This document shows, in pieces, positions 15,272-23,185 of a DNA stretch of 42,281 nucleotides (the stretch's first letter is position 1; every line of letters starts with the position of its first letter). A model generated the notes under the pieces. That model was not told the DNA's origin. It searched no databases and worked only from the letters and a program-made list of their open reading frames with translations. The stretch spans positions 1-42,281 of the forward strand of contig CAZAZP010000007.1 in the NCBI GenBank assembly GCA_964489695.1, in the 5' to 3' direction. The position numbers and the translations under genes are program-made. This DNA comes from CAYUXU01 sp964489695 (GTDB lineage: Bacteria > Bacillota_I > Bacilli_A > Erysipelotrichales > Erysipelotrichaceae).

Positions 15272-16915
15272 TTAATGATTATAGTTAGCAATCTCTTTTG
15301 CAATAATTGGGATAATCTGTTGCTTCCGTGATAAAAGGTTGGGAATAAACTCTAACTCATTTTTTAGCTTAATACTGTTTTGAAAACCATTTTTAAAGAA
15401 GCTTTGGTGGGGGCCGGTATAAAGGAAATAAGAACCAATATCTTGGATGTCCGTAAATACCATTAACACTAAGTCAAATTCGTTAGTTTCACTATATTGT
15501 TTTAAATAATTTGTAAGCTCCTCTTGCATAGTTGTAATCGTTAAGGGGTCAATGATATTAATTTGACCAATCGCGATTTTAAACGTATCAATATTAAAGG
15601 TTTTTAAATCAGTATGAACAATCTCACTAACGGTTTTTCCGGCTAATGAGGCTGAAGCTCGATAGATTTCTAAAGCGTATTGTTCCATATCAAGTCGCGT
15701 CATTTTTGCTAATTGTTCAGCCATTTTGATATCATCAAGCGTACTAGTTGGTGATTTAAAGTTCATTGTATCAGAGATAATCGCACCTAGTAATAAAGCT
15801 GCGATCTTGGCAGGAATCTTAAGTTTTTTCTCTTGATACATTTTTGCAATAATCGTGGCAGTACTACCAACAATTTCGTTACGAAACATGACGGGTGTTG
15901 GTGTCATAACATCGCCAATTCGGTGATGGTCGATAATCTCGATAACATCAGCTTGTTCTAAACCTTCAACGCTTTGGGAAATCTCATTATGATCTACTAA
16001 AATAACTTTTCGTTTAGCATGTTCCCACAAGTGATATCGTGAAATCAGCCCAATCAGAACATTATTTTGATCAATAACAGGATAACTGCGGTATCGTGAT
16101 TTAGGAATAATGGTTTTAACATCATCTAAATAATCGTAGTCGTAAAAAGTAATTAGTTTGGTTGTCATGACGTGTTTAATTGGAATAGCTTGGGTAATTA
16201 ATTGACTGGCGGAAAACATATCTAAGGTGGTGCAAATTAAAGCACAGTCATGAGCTTGTGCAGCAGCTAAAATATGCGCTGGAACTTGCTTGGTTAAAGT
16301 CACAATTACTAAAGCGGCATGCGTCGTAATGGCTTTTAAAATTGAGATTTCAGTGAAGCTTGAAATCACAATCTTATCGCGGTATTCAATGAAATCTTTT
16401 TCCGCGACGGAACTGGTACCAATATTGATAATTCCGCTGGGGCGATAACTAACTGGTTCATAATCTAGTGTCCCCATTAAAGTTTCAGCAATGGCTTTTA
16501 AGGGCGTTAAACGCATAAACTCATATTGACTCTGGGCAACACTTAAAATGCCATTAGTAATCGCTGAAATCGTCGTTAATCCGATTAAATGTTGTTTTTC
16601 ATCGACAACTGCAACAACTTTTTTGTTTTGATTAATCATTTGTTGCCAAGCTAAATGAATCGTCGTATCTTGACTGACTGTTAAGGCGGTGTCAATTTCT
16701 ATATCCGCAATTCTCGTGCGTAGATCATGGATTAAAATTGGTGGTTGAACATTAAACTTTTCTAAAATATAACTTGTTTCCGAATTTAAATTACCCAGTC
16801 GGACAGGCGTCACTTGATAACCTAATTGTGTTTTTAAATCCGCATAAGCTAAAGTTGAACAAATAGTGTCTGTGTCAGGGTTTTTATGACCAGTAATAAA
16901 AATTGATTTTTTCAT
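15272..16915 (-). CDS. ppaC: Manganese-dependent inorganic pyrophosphatase with CBS and DRTGG domains
   Basis: 547 residues, far longer than plain family II pyrophosphatases (about 310). The DHH-type core is split by an insert: GHKNPDTDTICSTLAYADLK at the start, then after the insert VDHNEISQSV, EIIDHHRIGD, VGSTATIIAKMY and SDTMNFKSPT, ending in a DHHA2 region. The insert (~65-300) has two CBS motifs around a DRTGG domain. In studied relatives the CBS pair binds adenine nucleotides that inhibit or activate. TTG 16927 is in frame, but GAGGTG is spaced for ATG 16915. It has its own promoter and terminator. Confidence 0.93.
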   Translation of the reverse strand: MKKSIFITGHKNPDTDTICSTLAYADLKTQLGYQVTPVRLGNLNSETSYILEKFNVQPPILIHDLRTRIADIEIDTALTVSQDTTIHLAWQQMINQNKKVVAVVDEKQHLIGLTTISAITNGILSVAQSQYEFMRLTPLKAIAETLMGTLDYEPVSYRPSGIINIGTSSVAEKDFIEYRDKIVISSFTEISILKAITTHAALVIVTLTKQVPAHILAAAQAHDCALICTTLDMFSASQLITQAIPIKHVMTTKLITFYDYDYLDDVKTIIPKSRYRSYPVIDQNNVLIGLISRYHLWEHAKRKVILVDHNEISQSVEGLEQADVIEIIDHHRIGDVMTPTPVMFRNEIVGSTATIIAKMYQEKKLKIPAKIAALLLGAIISDTMNFKSPTSTLDDIKMAEQLAKMTRLDMEQYALEIYRASASLAGKTVSEIVHTDLKTFNIDTFKIAIGQINIIDPLTITTMQEELTNYLKQYSETNEFDLVLMVFTDIQDIGSYFLYTGPHQSFFKNGFQNSIKLKNELEFIPNLLSRKQQIIPIIAKEIANYNH

Positions 16916-16928
16916 AAAGCACCTCAAT

Positions 16929-16950
16929 TTATGCTTAAATTATAGCATAA
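16929..16950 (-). promoter_or_regulatory. Promoter of pyrophosphatase gene within an inverted repeat
   Basis: Minus strand TGCTATAAT is an extended -10 (TATAAT at 16939-16944); -35 is weak. An inverted repeat TTATGCT (16929-16935)/AGCATAA (16944-16950) spans the -10 and the expected start, so it could be an operator or a 5'-end hairpin. Confidence 0.5.
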
Positions 16951-17001
16951 TAAATGACTAATAATGCACTAATCCAATTGTCGCTTACCAAAAAAGAGTA
17001 A

Positions 17002-17030
17002 TTGAACTCAACTAGGGCCTGTGTTATGAT
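17002..17030 (+). promoter_or_regulatory. Promoter of GH3-family gene
   Basis: TTGAAC (17002-17007), 17 bases, TATGAT (17025-17030) preceded by TGT (extended -10). Start near 17037. Confidence 0.7.
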
Positions 17031-17036
17031 TAAACA

Positions 17037-17057
17037 TATCAAAACAGCGCTTTGATA
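17037..17057 (+). promoter_or_regulatory. Palindromic operator candidate at GH3 transcription start
   Basis: TATCAAA (17037-17043) and TTTGATA (17051-17057) are perfect inverted arms around ACAGCGC. The 21-base site begins at the predicted +1, where a bound repressor would block initiation. Size and shape resemble LacI/GntR-type operators of sugar genes. No regulator gene is adjacent. Confidence 0.45.
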
Positions 17058-17081
17058 ATCATAAAAGAAAGAAGTTTTGTC

Positions 17082-19457
17082 ATGAATATAAATAAAGAAT
17101 TGCTAGCAGCTTTAAGTTGCAGCGAAAAAATATCTCTACTTTCTGGAGCGGATTTTTGGCATACCACCGCTATCAATCATTTAAATATTCCCAGTGTACG
17201 CTTAAATTATGGCTTTTTTGGCTTGGGTGGAGATCATGAATTTCATAGTTTCTGTTTACCTGCTCCAGCCACATTAGCGGGTAGTTTTAACCGTAAACTA
17301 ATCCGTGAATTAGGACGTTTAGTTGGCAATGAAGCGGTTAAAAATGAGATTCAAGCCTTAATTGCGGTTGACTTACAAAGTAAACGCTATCCTTTAGCTG
17401 GTAAAGCCTTTTTAACTTATAGTGAAGATCCGTTTTTAACTAGTGAATTAGCTAGTAATTATTTAAATGGTATTAAAGCCACTAAAACTAAAGTTATTGC
17501 CAAGGGCTTTACGGCTTTAAGCCAAGAGTCCTATAAACGAACGATTGATGTGTTAGTTGATGAAGCAGCTTTAGTTAATTTTTATTTAAAAGCCTTTCAA
17601 TTAGTTTTAAATCAAGTCGCTGTAGATGGTGTTATTTTAGGCCATAATAAAATCAATGGTGTTTATGCGAGTGAAAACAAGTGGTTAACCAGTTTATTAA
17701 ATGAAAAATGGGGCTATCGCGGTTTACTGATTAGTGAATGGGGTGCGATTAATAATCGTTATCAAGCACTTAAAGCTGGTGTGGACTTAGAAATGCCTAA
17801 AAGTGATGCTTATACTAGTGCTTCTCTTAATCAGTATTTAAACAAGCCGGAAACTGATTGTAGCTTGGTTGATCAACAATTGAAAAAGGTTTTAAATTTT
17901 GTTAGACCAGTTGAGCAAAAAACTATCCGCACGATGGAACAGGAAAAATTATTAATTAAAGCAGTCCATGAATCAGCTGTCTTACTAAAAAATAACCAAC
18001 ATATTTTACCACTTAATGAACATGAAGGAATATTAGTTTTAGGTCGATTTGCATCAAAACCACGAATTCAAGCATTGGGTAGCACGCATGTTAATGTTTC
18101 AGCTACCAAACCATTTTTAACGGTGTTAAAAGAACAACATATTAATTATGAATATTCTCATGGTTATTATTTTGAAAATGACACTCCCGATGCAACATTA
18201 ATTGAAGAAGCGGTAAATCTTGCGAAGCGCCAACAACCCGTGATTATTTTCTTAGGTTTAACTGATAGTAATGAAAATGGCAGTACTGATCGCAAAGACT
18301 TAGATTTACCAACTAATCAATTAGCCTTACTAACCGCGGTGGCGGAAGTTAATCAACGCATTGTTGTGGTATTAATTGGCGGATCAGTGGTTAACACTGA
18401 TTGGGATCAGCAGACACAAGCTATTTTAAAAGTTGGCTTAGCTGGTGCTGGCTTTGCTCAAGGTACGTTTGATCTTTTATTTAATCGGGTTAATCCGTCT
18501 GGTAAATTGACGGAAACTTATCCGTTAAAGTTAAATGATTTACCTGCCACGCCGTATTTCCCTCAAGGGCCAAAATATGTTAGTTTTAATGAAAGTCAGT
18601 ATGTCGGATATCGTTATTTTAGTTCAGTAGCTAAACCAGTTAAATATCCGTTTGGTTATGGTCTCTCTTATAGTAAATTTGAAGTAAAATTGCTTAATTA
18701 TCCCCGTGAGGTGACAACAACCACTGATTTAGTTTTTGAGTTTGAGATTTTTAATTTAGGACCCTATGCCGGACAAGAAGTCCTTCAACTATATGTCTCG
18801 TTGCCAGATTCGCATTTAATCCGACCAAAGTTAGAATTAGTTGGTTTTGAAAAGTTTGAAATAGCCGCGGGTGAAAGTCAGATTGTTAGTCTTACTGTTC
18901 CAACTTATTTATTAGCGAAATACCTTAACCCGTCTGCGCCTGCCGTGATTGAAAGTGGTGTGTATCATTTTTATACGGGGCTAGATTTAGCCAATGCTTG
19001 CCAGGTTCAAATTAACCGAACTGATCTAAATGAAACACATTATCCAACCGGTTACGATTATCGGACTGGTTTAAACTTTAAAACTAAAAACCACCAAAAA
19101 TTAGTGACTTATACAACCTCAGTTAATGCACTAACTCGGGTAGGCGAATTTGATTTTAATTCGACTTTAAATGAATTAAAACAAACTTTAATTGGACGGC
19201 GTTTTTATAAACAATTATTTAAAGAGTTTGAGAAACAACATATTTACACAAAAAATAAAGTCGTTAACCAACAAATCATTCATGAAATATTAGGCCAATT
19301 ACCATTACGAAGTTTGATTAAATTGACCGGTAGTAAATATGATTTAGTTTACTGGCAAGATTTTCTGATGGCTTGTAATCAAAATAAATGGTTTTCTTGG
19401 TTAAGAAAGAAATATAAGAAAAACGCACCCGTTAATTTTGATTCATTTGAGGAATAG
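17082..19457 (+). CDS. Glycoside hydrolase family 3-like protein with altered catalytic motifs
   Basis: 791 residues with the three-part GH3 build: TIM barrel, alpha/beta sandwich (ending near FGYGLSYSKFEV) and fibronectin III-like domain (GPYAGQEVLQLYVSLP), plus a ~130-residue C-terminal extension. The fold is clear (SEDPFL, HNKINGVYASENKWL, LPTNQLALL), but catalytic positions deviate. The nucleophile motif SDW reads SEW (near residue 219), KHF reads KGF, the DGPxGLR substrate loop reads NYGFFGLGG, and GRNFE reads GKAFL. It may be an inactive binding protein or have changed chemistry. There is no signal peptide, so it is cytoplasmic. TTG 17052 is in frame; ATG 17082 (AAAGAAAGAAG upstream) is chosen. 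Its promoter carries a palindromic operator. Confidence 0.85.
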   Translation: MNINKELLAALSCSEKISLLSGADFWHTTAINHLNIPSVRLNYGFFGLGGDHEFHSFCLPAPATLAGSFNRKLIRELGRLVGNEAVKNEIQALIAVDLQSKRYPLAGKAFLTYSEDPFLTSELASNYLNGIKATKTKVIAKGFTALSQESYKRTIDVLVDEAALVNFYLKAFQLVLNQVAVDGVILGHNKINGVYASENKWLTSLLNEKWGYRGLLISEWGAINNRYQALKAGVDLEMPKSDAYTSASLNQYLNKPETDCSLVDQQLKKVLNFVRPVEQKTIRTMEQEKLLIKAVHESAVLLKNNQHILPLNEHEGILVLGRFASKPRIQALGSTHVNVSATKPFLTVLKEQHINYEYSHGYYFENDTPDATLIEEAVNLAKRQQPVIIFLGLTDSNENGSTDRKDLDLPTNQLALLTAVAEVNQRIVVVLIGGSVVNTDWDQQTQAILKVGLAGAGFAQGTFDLLFNRVNPSGKLTETYPLKLNDLPATPYFPQGPKYVSFNESQYVGYRYFSSVAKPVKYPFGYGLSYSKFEVKLLNYPREVTTTTDLVFEFEIFNLGPYAGQEVLQLYVSLPDSHLIRPKLELVGFEKFEIAAGESQIVSLTVPTYLLAKYLNPSAPAVIESGVYHFYTGLDLANACQVQINRTDLNETHYPTGYDYRTGLNFKTKNHQKLVTYTTSVNALTRVGEFDFNSTLNELKQTLIGRRFYKQLFKEFEKQHIYTKNKVVNQQIIHEILGQLPLRSLIKLTGSKYDLVYWQDFLMACNQNKWFSWLRKKYKKNAPVNFDSFEE

Positions 19458-19510
19458 ACTTAGGCTTTTAAGCTTCTACCTTTAATAATAATATTGAAAG
19501 GGGTAGAGCA

Positions 19511-19627
19511 ATGTCAGGTTTAGGTATTATTGCATTACTAGCTGGTTTAGCTGCCATCTTTAAATTATTAACGAGTGGTCGCGGCCGAGTTAGCATTCCT
19601 GGAATTAATATTTCTTGGGGTAAATGA
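19511..19627 (+). CDS. Small hydrophobic protein, 38 residues, unknown
   Basis: ATG 19511 follows a very good ribosome site (AAAGGGG at about 19497-19503) and runs to TGA 19625-19627. The protein has a hydrophobic N-terminal half (MSGLGIIALLAGLAAIFKLL) and a basic, Gly-rich tail (TSGRGRVS...SWGK). It would be a single-span membrane or amphipathic peptide. It overlaps the truncated prepilin-peptidase frame by 53 bases. Alternatives: an uncharacterised membrane microprotein, a toxin- or bacteriocin-like peptide, or, after a +1 shift at AAA-TGA, the N-terminus of the next protein. I do not recognise it. Confidence 0.55.
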   Translation: MSGLGIIALLAGLAAIFKLLTSGRGRVSIPGINISWGK

Positions 19628-19997
19628 TTGGCTCAGTTGTCTTGGTTTGGCGATTTTAGCGTATCAAGACTACAAACATGGGGAAATTCACTACCGATAC
19701 TTATTTTGTTTAGTGGATTTCCGTTTTTTATTGGGCTATGTTAGCTTATTGTTTTGTTTTAGTACTTATAAATATGTTGAAAAATATATTGGTGGCGCTG
19801 ATTTATTAGTTATCAGTTGTTTGCTAACGCGATATGATTTCACTTTTGTAAACTTGAGTTTGATTTATGCTTGTATTGGCGCACTAATCGCGAGTTTAGT
19901 TACGCAACAAAAACGAATTAAGTTTTTACCTTTTCTTGCTGGTGGGTTTTTTCTGGTTTTAAGTAGTAGAAAGTTGGGATGTTATTTTACCACGTGA
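19575..19997 (+). CDS. Truncated prepilin peptidase domain (A24, ComC-like)
   Basis: Up to 140 residues, hydrophobic. The A24 aspartyl pair seems present: Asp in LAYQDYKHGEI and the GGAD motif in YIGGADLLVIS. Full ComC proteins have ~220-250 residues with an N-terminal methyltransferase/Cys region; that part is missing. The gene order (comC, radC, mreC, mreD) matches Bacillus and supports ComC ancestry. The start is uncertain: GTG 19575 lies inside the 38-codon ORF without a ribosome site, TTG 19647 also lacks one, and a +1 frameshift from the small ORF would give about 160 residues. It could be a minimal peptidase or a decayed competence gene. Confidence 0.5.
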   Translation: MVAAELAFLELIFLGVNDWLSCLGLAILAYQDYKHGEIHYRYLFCLVDFRFLLGYVSLLFCFSTYKYVEKYIGGADLLVISCLLTRYDFTFVNLSLIYACIGALIASLVTQQKRIKFLPFLAGGFFLVLSSRKLGCYFTT

Positions 19998-20004
19998 GAA
20001 AGCA

Positions 20005-20631
20005 TTGAAAAATGGGATTGCTAGTTTAAGCGACGCTGAGATTTTAGCATTAATATTAAAGACGGGTTATAAAGGCACTTCAATTTTGACCTTAACTACC
20101 GAGTTATTAACCAATTATGATCTAAAAGCACTGTTATCCCTAAGTTATCATCAATTAGTCCAAATTAAAGGCATTAACCAAGCTAAAGCGTTAGAATTGT
20201 TAGCTTGTTTAGAAATCGTGCGGCGCTTATTTTATTACCAAGTGCAAAATCAAGATATTATTAAAAACAAAACGGATATTTATCGGTGGCTTCAAATGGA
20301 GCTAGGATTGCTTAATCAAGAAAAATTTTTAGTTATTTATTTAAACGTAAAAAACCGCATCATTGAATATCAAACTTTATTTATTGGGACAGTTGATGTG
20401 AGTATTGTGCACCCACGAGAAATATTTAAACAAGCCTTTATTTTATCAGCTTCAAAAATCATCTGTGTACATAATCATCCTAGTACGGATTTAACTCCTT
20501 CCCCAGCGGATATTAATTTAACGCGAGTTTTACAAAAAACAGGCAATCTGTTTGGGATTCCACTTTTAGATCACTTAATCGTGGCGAATAATGGTTATTT
20601 TAGTTGTATGGAAGCGTTGGGGCCTGATTAA
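20005..20631 (+). CDS. radC: RadC family protein (JAB/MPN domain)
   Basis: 208 residues from TTG 20005. An N-terminal helix-hairpin-helix part (LVQIKGINQAKALELLACLEI) precedes a JAB/MPN+ metalloprotease-like domain with VHNHPSTDLTPSPAD (the HxHPSGxxxPSxxD signature, with T in place of G). The conserved family start ...RPREKLL.G...LSDAELLA continues upstream in frame here (ILPREKA before residue 1), but there is no ATG/GTG/TTG between the in-frame stop at 19960-19962 and 20005. Translation may begin at a rare codon such as ATT 19984 or the protein is slightly shortened. Biochemical role is unsettled despite the DNA-repair name. Confidence 0.88.
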   Translation: MKNGIASLSDAEILALILKTGYKGTSILTLTTELLTNYDLKALLSLSYHQLVQIKGINQAKALELLACLEIVRRLFYYQVQNQDIIKNKTDIYRWLQMELGLLNQEKFLVIYLNVKNRIIEYQTLFIGTVDVSIVHPREIFKQAFILSASKIICVHNHPSTDLTPSPADINLTRVLQKTGNLFGIPLLDHLIVANNGYFSCMEALGPD

Positions 20632-20638
20632 AAGCTGG

Positions 20639-20667
20639 TTGCTTACTAAGCAATTAAATCTTATAAT
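20639..20667 (+). promoter_or_regulatory. Promoter of mreCD
   Basis: TTGCTT (20639-20644), 17 bases, TATAAT (20662-20667); start near 20674, nine bases before the mreC ATG. The -35 is one arm of a small palindrome TTGCTT-ACT-AAGCAA. Confidence 0.75.
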
Positions 20668-20682
20668 AATAACGGTGATGAG

Positions 20683-21525
20683 ATGTCGCAAAGAAGCAAA
20701 GGTAAAAAAATATTTAGTATCGGCGTACTACTAGCAATCTTGTTTACGCTTTTTTCTAATTTAGGAAGATATAGTCCGTGGTTAAAATCAGCTCAATCAG
20801 CTGGTTTCGACTTCTTTTCGACGATTCAATATTCTGTCTTTCATCATCCCGTGACCTCGGTTACTAATTTTATGCATGATTTAACTAGTCTTTGGCAAGT
20901 TCGTAATGATAATGATTTATTACGTTCACAATTAGCCTTTTTAGAACAATATCAAGCTGCTAATGAATTTAATAAGAAAAAAATTGCGGAACTAGAGGAT
21001 ATTCTAGCTTATAAGCAAGTTCATCGTCAGCTAGATTTAGTTTTAGCAGAAATTGTCTTGCGTAGTGCAGATTTATGGAATGATATTATTACTATCAATG
21101 CTGGAACAAAACAAGGAATAGCAGTTGATCAAGCGGTCATTATCCCAAGTGGCTTAATTGGTCGAGTGGCTAGTGTTAGTGAAAATCAAGCGACAGTTAG
21201 TTTGTTATTAACCAAACAGAGTCTGAATAAAGTTTCCATTAAATTGATAGCGGAAAACAATCGGGTTATCCATGGTATTTTGGAACATTATGATTATCAA
21301 AAGAAAGCCTTTTTAGTTAATTTATTAGAAGCTAATGTTGGCGTAGCTGTTGGTAGTTCAGTCGTAACTTCAGGATTAGGTGGAATTTTCCCAGAAAACT
21401 TATTATTAGGTAAAGTTAATGAAATTATTATTTCGCCCAATGATTTAGTGACTAAACTTTATGTCAATCCAGCCGCAAATTTCTCTGATTTTAATTTAGT
21501 TTTCGTGGTAAAAACTAATGATTAA
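20683..21525 (+). CDS. mreC: Rod shape-determining protein MreC
   Basis: 280 residues: short basic cytoplasmic tail (QRSKGKK), one membrane segment (~10-25), a coiled-coil around 75-115 (NDLLRSQLAFLEQYQAANEFNKKKIAELEDIL) and the extracytoplasmic beta domain (INAGTKQGIAVDQAVI, GLIGRVASVSENQATVSLLL, VTSGLGGIFPENLLLGKV). It organises the elongation machinery for sidewall peptidoglycan. It has its own consensus promoter and overlaps mreD by 8 bases. mreB, usually directly upstream, is not here. Confidence 0.93.
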   Translation: MSQRSKGKKIFSIGVLLAILFTLFSNLGRYSPWLKSAQSAGFDFFSTIQYSVFHHPVTSVTNFMHDLTSLWQVRNDNDLLRSQLAFLEQYQAANEFNKKKIAELEDILAYKQVHRQLDLVLAEIVLRSADLWNDIITINAGTKQGIAVDQAVIIPSGLIGRVASVSENQATVSLLLTKQSLNKVSIKLIAENNRVIHGILEHYDYQKKAFLVNLLEANVGVAVGSSVVTSGLGGIFPENLLLGKVNEIIISPNDLVTKLYVNPAANFSDFNLVFVVKTND

Positions 21526-22024
21526 AGTTCATCACGTTTATTTGTTTATTGCTTTTTTATTGGATTGCCTGTTGGCAGTCATTTTGCCTTATGATTTTAG
21601 TTTACAAAACTTTAATTTTACGCCAGCTTTTAGCTTAATTGCTTTGATTATTATGGTGAAGGATTATGATTTATGGGATAATTTAGCTCAAGCTTGGTTG
21701 ATAGGTTTAATTTATAGTTTAATTTTTGCGGATAATTATTTTATTTATCCACTAACTTATGCGGCTGTAATTTTGGTTAGTAAAATTTATTCTTCCTATA
21801 TTACTTACTCGATGATTGAATATATTTTACTGGGAGCGGGCATGGTAGCATTAAAAGAATTTTTATTATTTTTTCTCTATACCGGTTTTTCATTGAAAGT
21901 TATCCCGTTAACAATTTGGTTCCAAAAACAATTCTTTATAACCATTATCGGTAATATTCCGGTAATTTATCTGATGCTAAAACTTTATAAACCATTAACG
22001 CGCTATTTCGCCACAAAATCTTAA
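21518..22024 (+). CDS. mreD: Rod shape-determining protein MreD
   Basis: 168 residues, about five membrane segments, weakly conserved as is usual in the family. Identity rests on size, hydrophobicity, the N-terminal pattern (LDCLLAVILPYDF...FTPAFSLIALI) and the overlap with mreC. It is a membrane partner of MreC in the elongasome. Confidence 0.85.
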   Translation: MIKVHHVYLFIAFLLDCLLAVILPYDFSLQNFNFTPAFSLIALIIMVKDYDLWDNLAQAWLIGLIYSLIFADNYFIYPLTYAAVILVSKIYSSYITYSMIEYILLGAGMVALKEFLLFFLYTGFSLKVIPLTIWFQKQFFITIIGNIPVIYLMLKLYKPLTRYFATKS

Positions 22025-22063
22025 AAAGCAAATTGAGAAAATATCAAGCCTATCATTTGTTTG

Positions 22064-22072
22064 TGTTATAAT
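22064..22072 (+). promoter_or_regulatory. Extended -10 promoter of AI-2E family gene
   Basis: TGTTATAAT (22064-22072) is a perfect extended -10; no good -35. Start near 22079, just before the ribosome site GAGGTG (22082-22087). Confidence 0.5.
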
Positions 22073-22091
22073 TATTTTATCGAGGTGAATG

Positions 22092-23180
22092 ATGCGTTTA
22101 ATTATCGAAAGACTGAAAACACAATTTGATCAATCAGGGGCCTTAAACTACTTATTAAAAATTTTGATTATTGTTTTGATTGCTTATTTAATTTGGAGTT
22201 TCAGTTCTCTTTTTCAATATCTTTATCACACACTCAAGCTAATTTTAACACCATTTTTACTAGGATTTGGACTGGCTTATTTACTTCGACCTACCATTGT
22301 CTTTTTTGAAGCACGTAAGTTATCTCGTAAATACGTTATTCCCGTCTTAGTAATCTTAATTGTTGTTTCACTTTGGTGGATTATCATGTCAATGTTTCCC
22401 GTTTTATACGACGATATCGTTTTATTTGTAAAAAACAGTGTTGACGCAATTAGTCGAATGATTGAATGGCATCATACCAATGGTGACAACTCAACCGACT
22501 TATTCTCAGTTTTAAGTACCCAAATGATTAACTTCCTTAATCAACAGTTAATTCCAAATATAACTAATTATGTTACATATTTTGTCTCGACCTTACTAAC
22601 TACATTAACTAAAGGTGTCTTCACCTTGGTAATTGCAATTTATTTTATGTTAGATTATGAAAAGACAGTGGACATGATTTATGCTGGAGCGTTTTTAGTT
22701 AATAGTAAGTTACCAGAATATATTTATCGGATTGATCGAGTCGTAAGTGTCTATATTCGTTCTTTATTAGTCTTAATGGTGATTAAGTTTCTAGAGTATA
22801 GTATTCTTTATCGGTTAGTTAATCATCGTAACTGGATGATTTTAGGGTTATTAACCGCATTTGGTTTAATTATTCCTTATATTGGACCCATGATGGCCAA
22901 CGCAGTCGGAATTTTAACAGCTTTATCGTTACCACTGCCAAACGTTATTATTTTAGTGGTAGCTATTTTAATTTTATCGATGATTGATGAATACCTAATT
23001 ACACCTTTAATTCATTCTCACAACAGTGATATTAAGCCACTTTGGTCAATGTTTGCGGTATATGTCGGTGGTGTTTTGTTTAAGGGCATAGGTATTTTAA
23101 TAGCAGTCCCAGTTTATTTAGCTTTGCGAACTTCAATTTTGTATTATCAAGAAAGAAATGAAAATAGAGAAGGTGTGTGA
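22092..23180 (+). CDS. AI-2E family transporter (UPF0118)
   Basis: 362 residues. An N-terminal pair of membrane helices, a central soluble stretch, and a C-terminal bundle with the family pattern GLIIPYIGPMMAN and DEYLITPLIHS....PLWSMFAVYVGGVLFKGIGILIAVPV. Family members have been linked to AI-2 export (TqsA) or Na+/H+ exchange; substrate cannot be read here. ATG 22089 and 22092 are both possible; 22092 is better spaced from GAGGTG. The next gene starts 5 bases after the stop. Confidence 0.88.
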   Translation: MRLIIERLKTQFDQSGALNYLLKILIIVLIAYLIWSFSSLFQYLYHTLKLILTPFLLGFGLAYLLRPTIVFFEARKLSRKYVIPVLVILIVVSLWWIIMSMFPVLYDDIVLFVKNSVDAISRMIEWHHTNGDNSTDLFSVLSTQMINFLNQQLIPNITNYVTYFVSTLLTTLTKGVFTLVIAIYFMLDYEKTVDMIYAGAFLVNSKLPEYIYRIDRVVSVYIRSLLVLMVIKFLEYSILYRLVNHRNWMILGLLTAFGLIIPYIGPMMANAVGILTALSLPLPNVIILVVAILILSMIDEYLITPLIHSHNSDIKPLWSMFAVYVGGVLFKGIGILIAVPVYLALRTSILYYQERNENREGV

Positions 23181-23185
23181 GTAGG

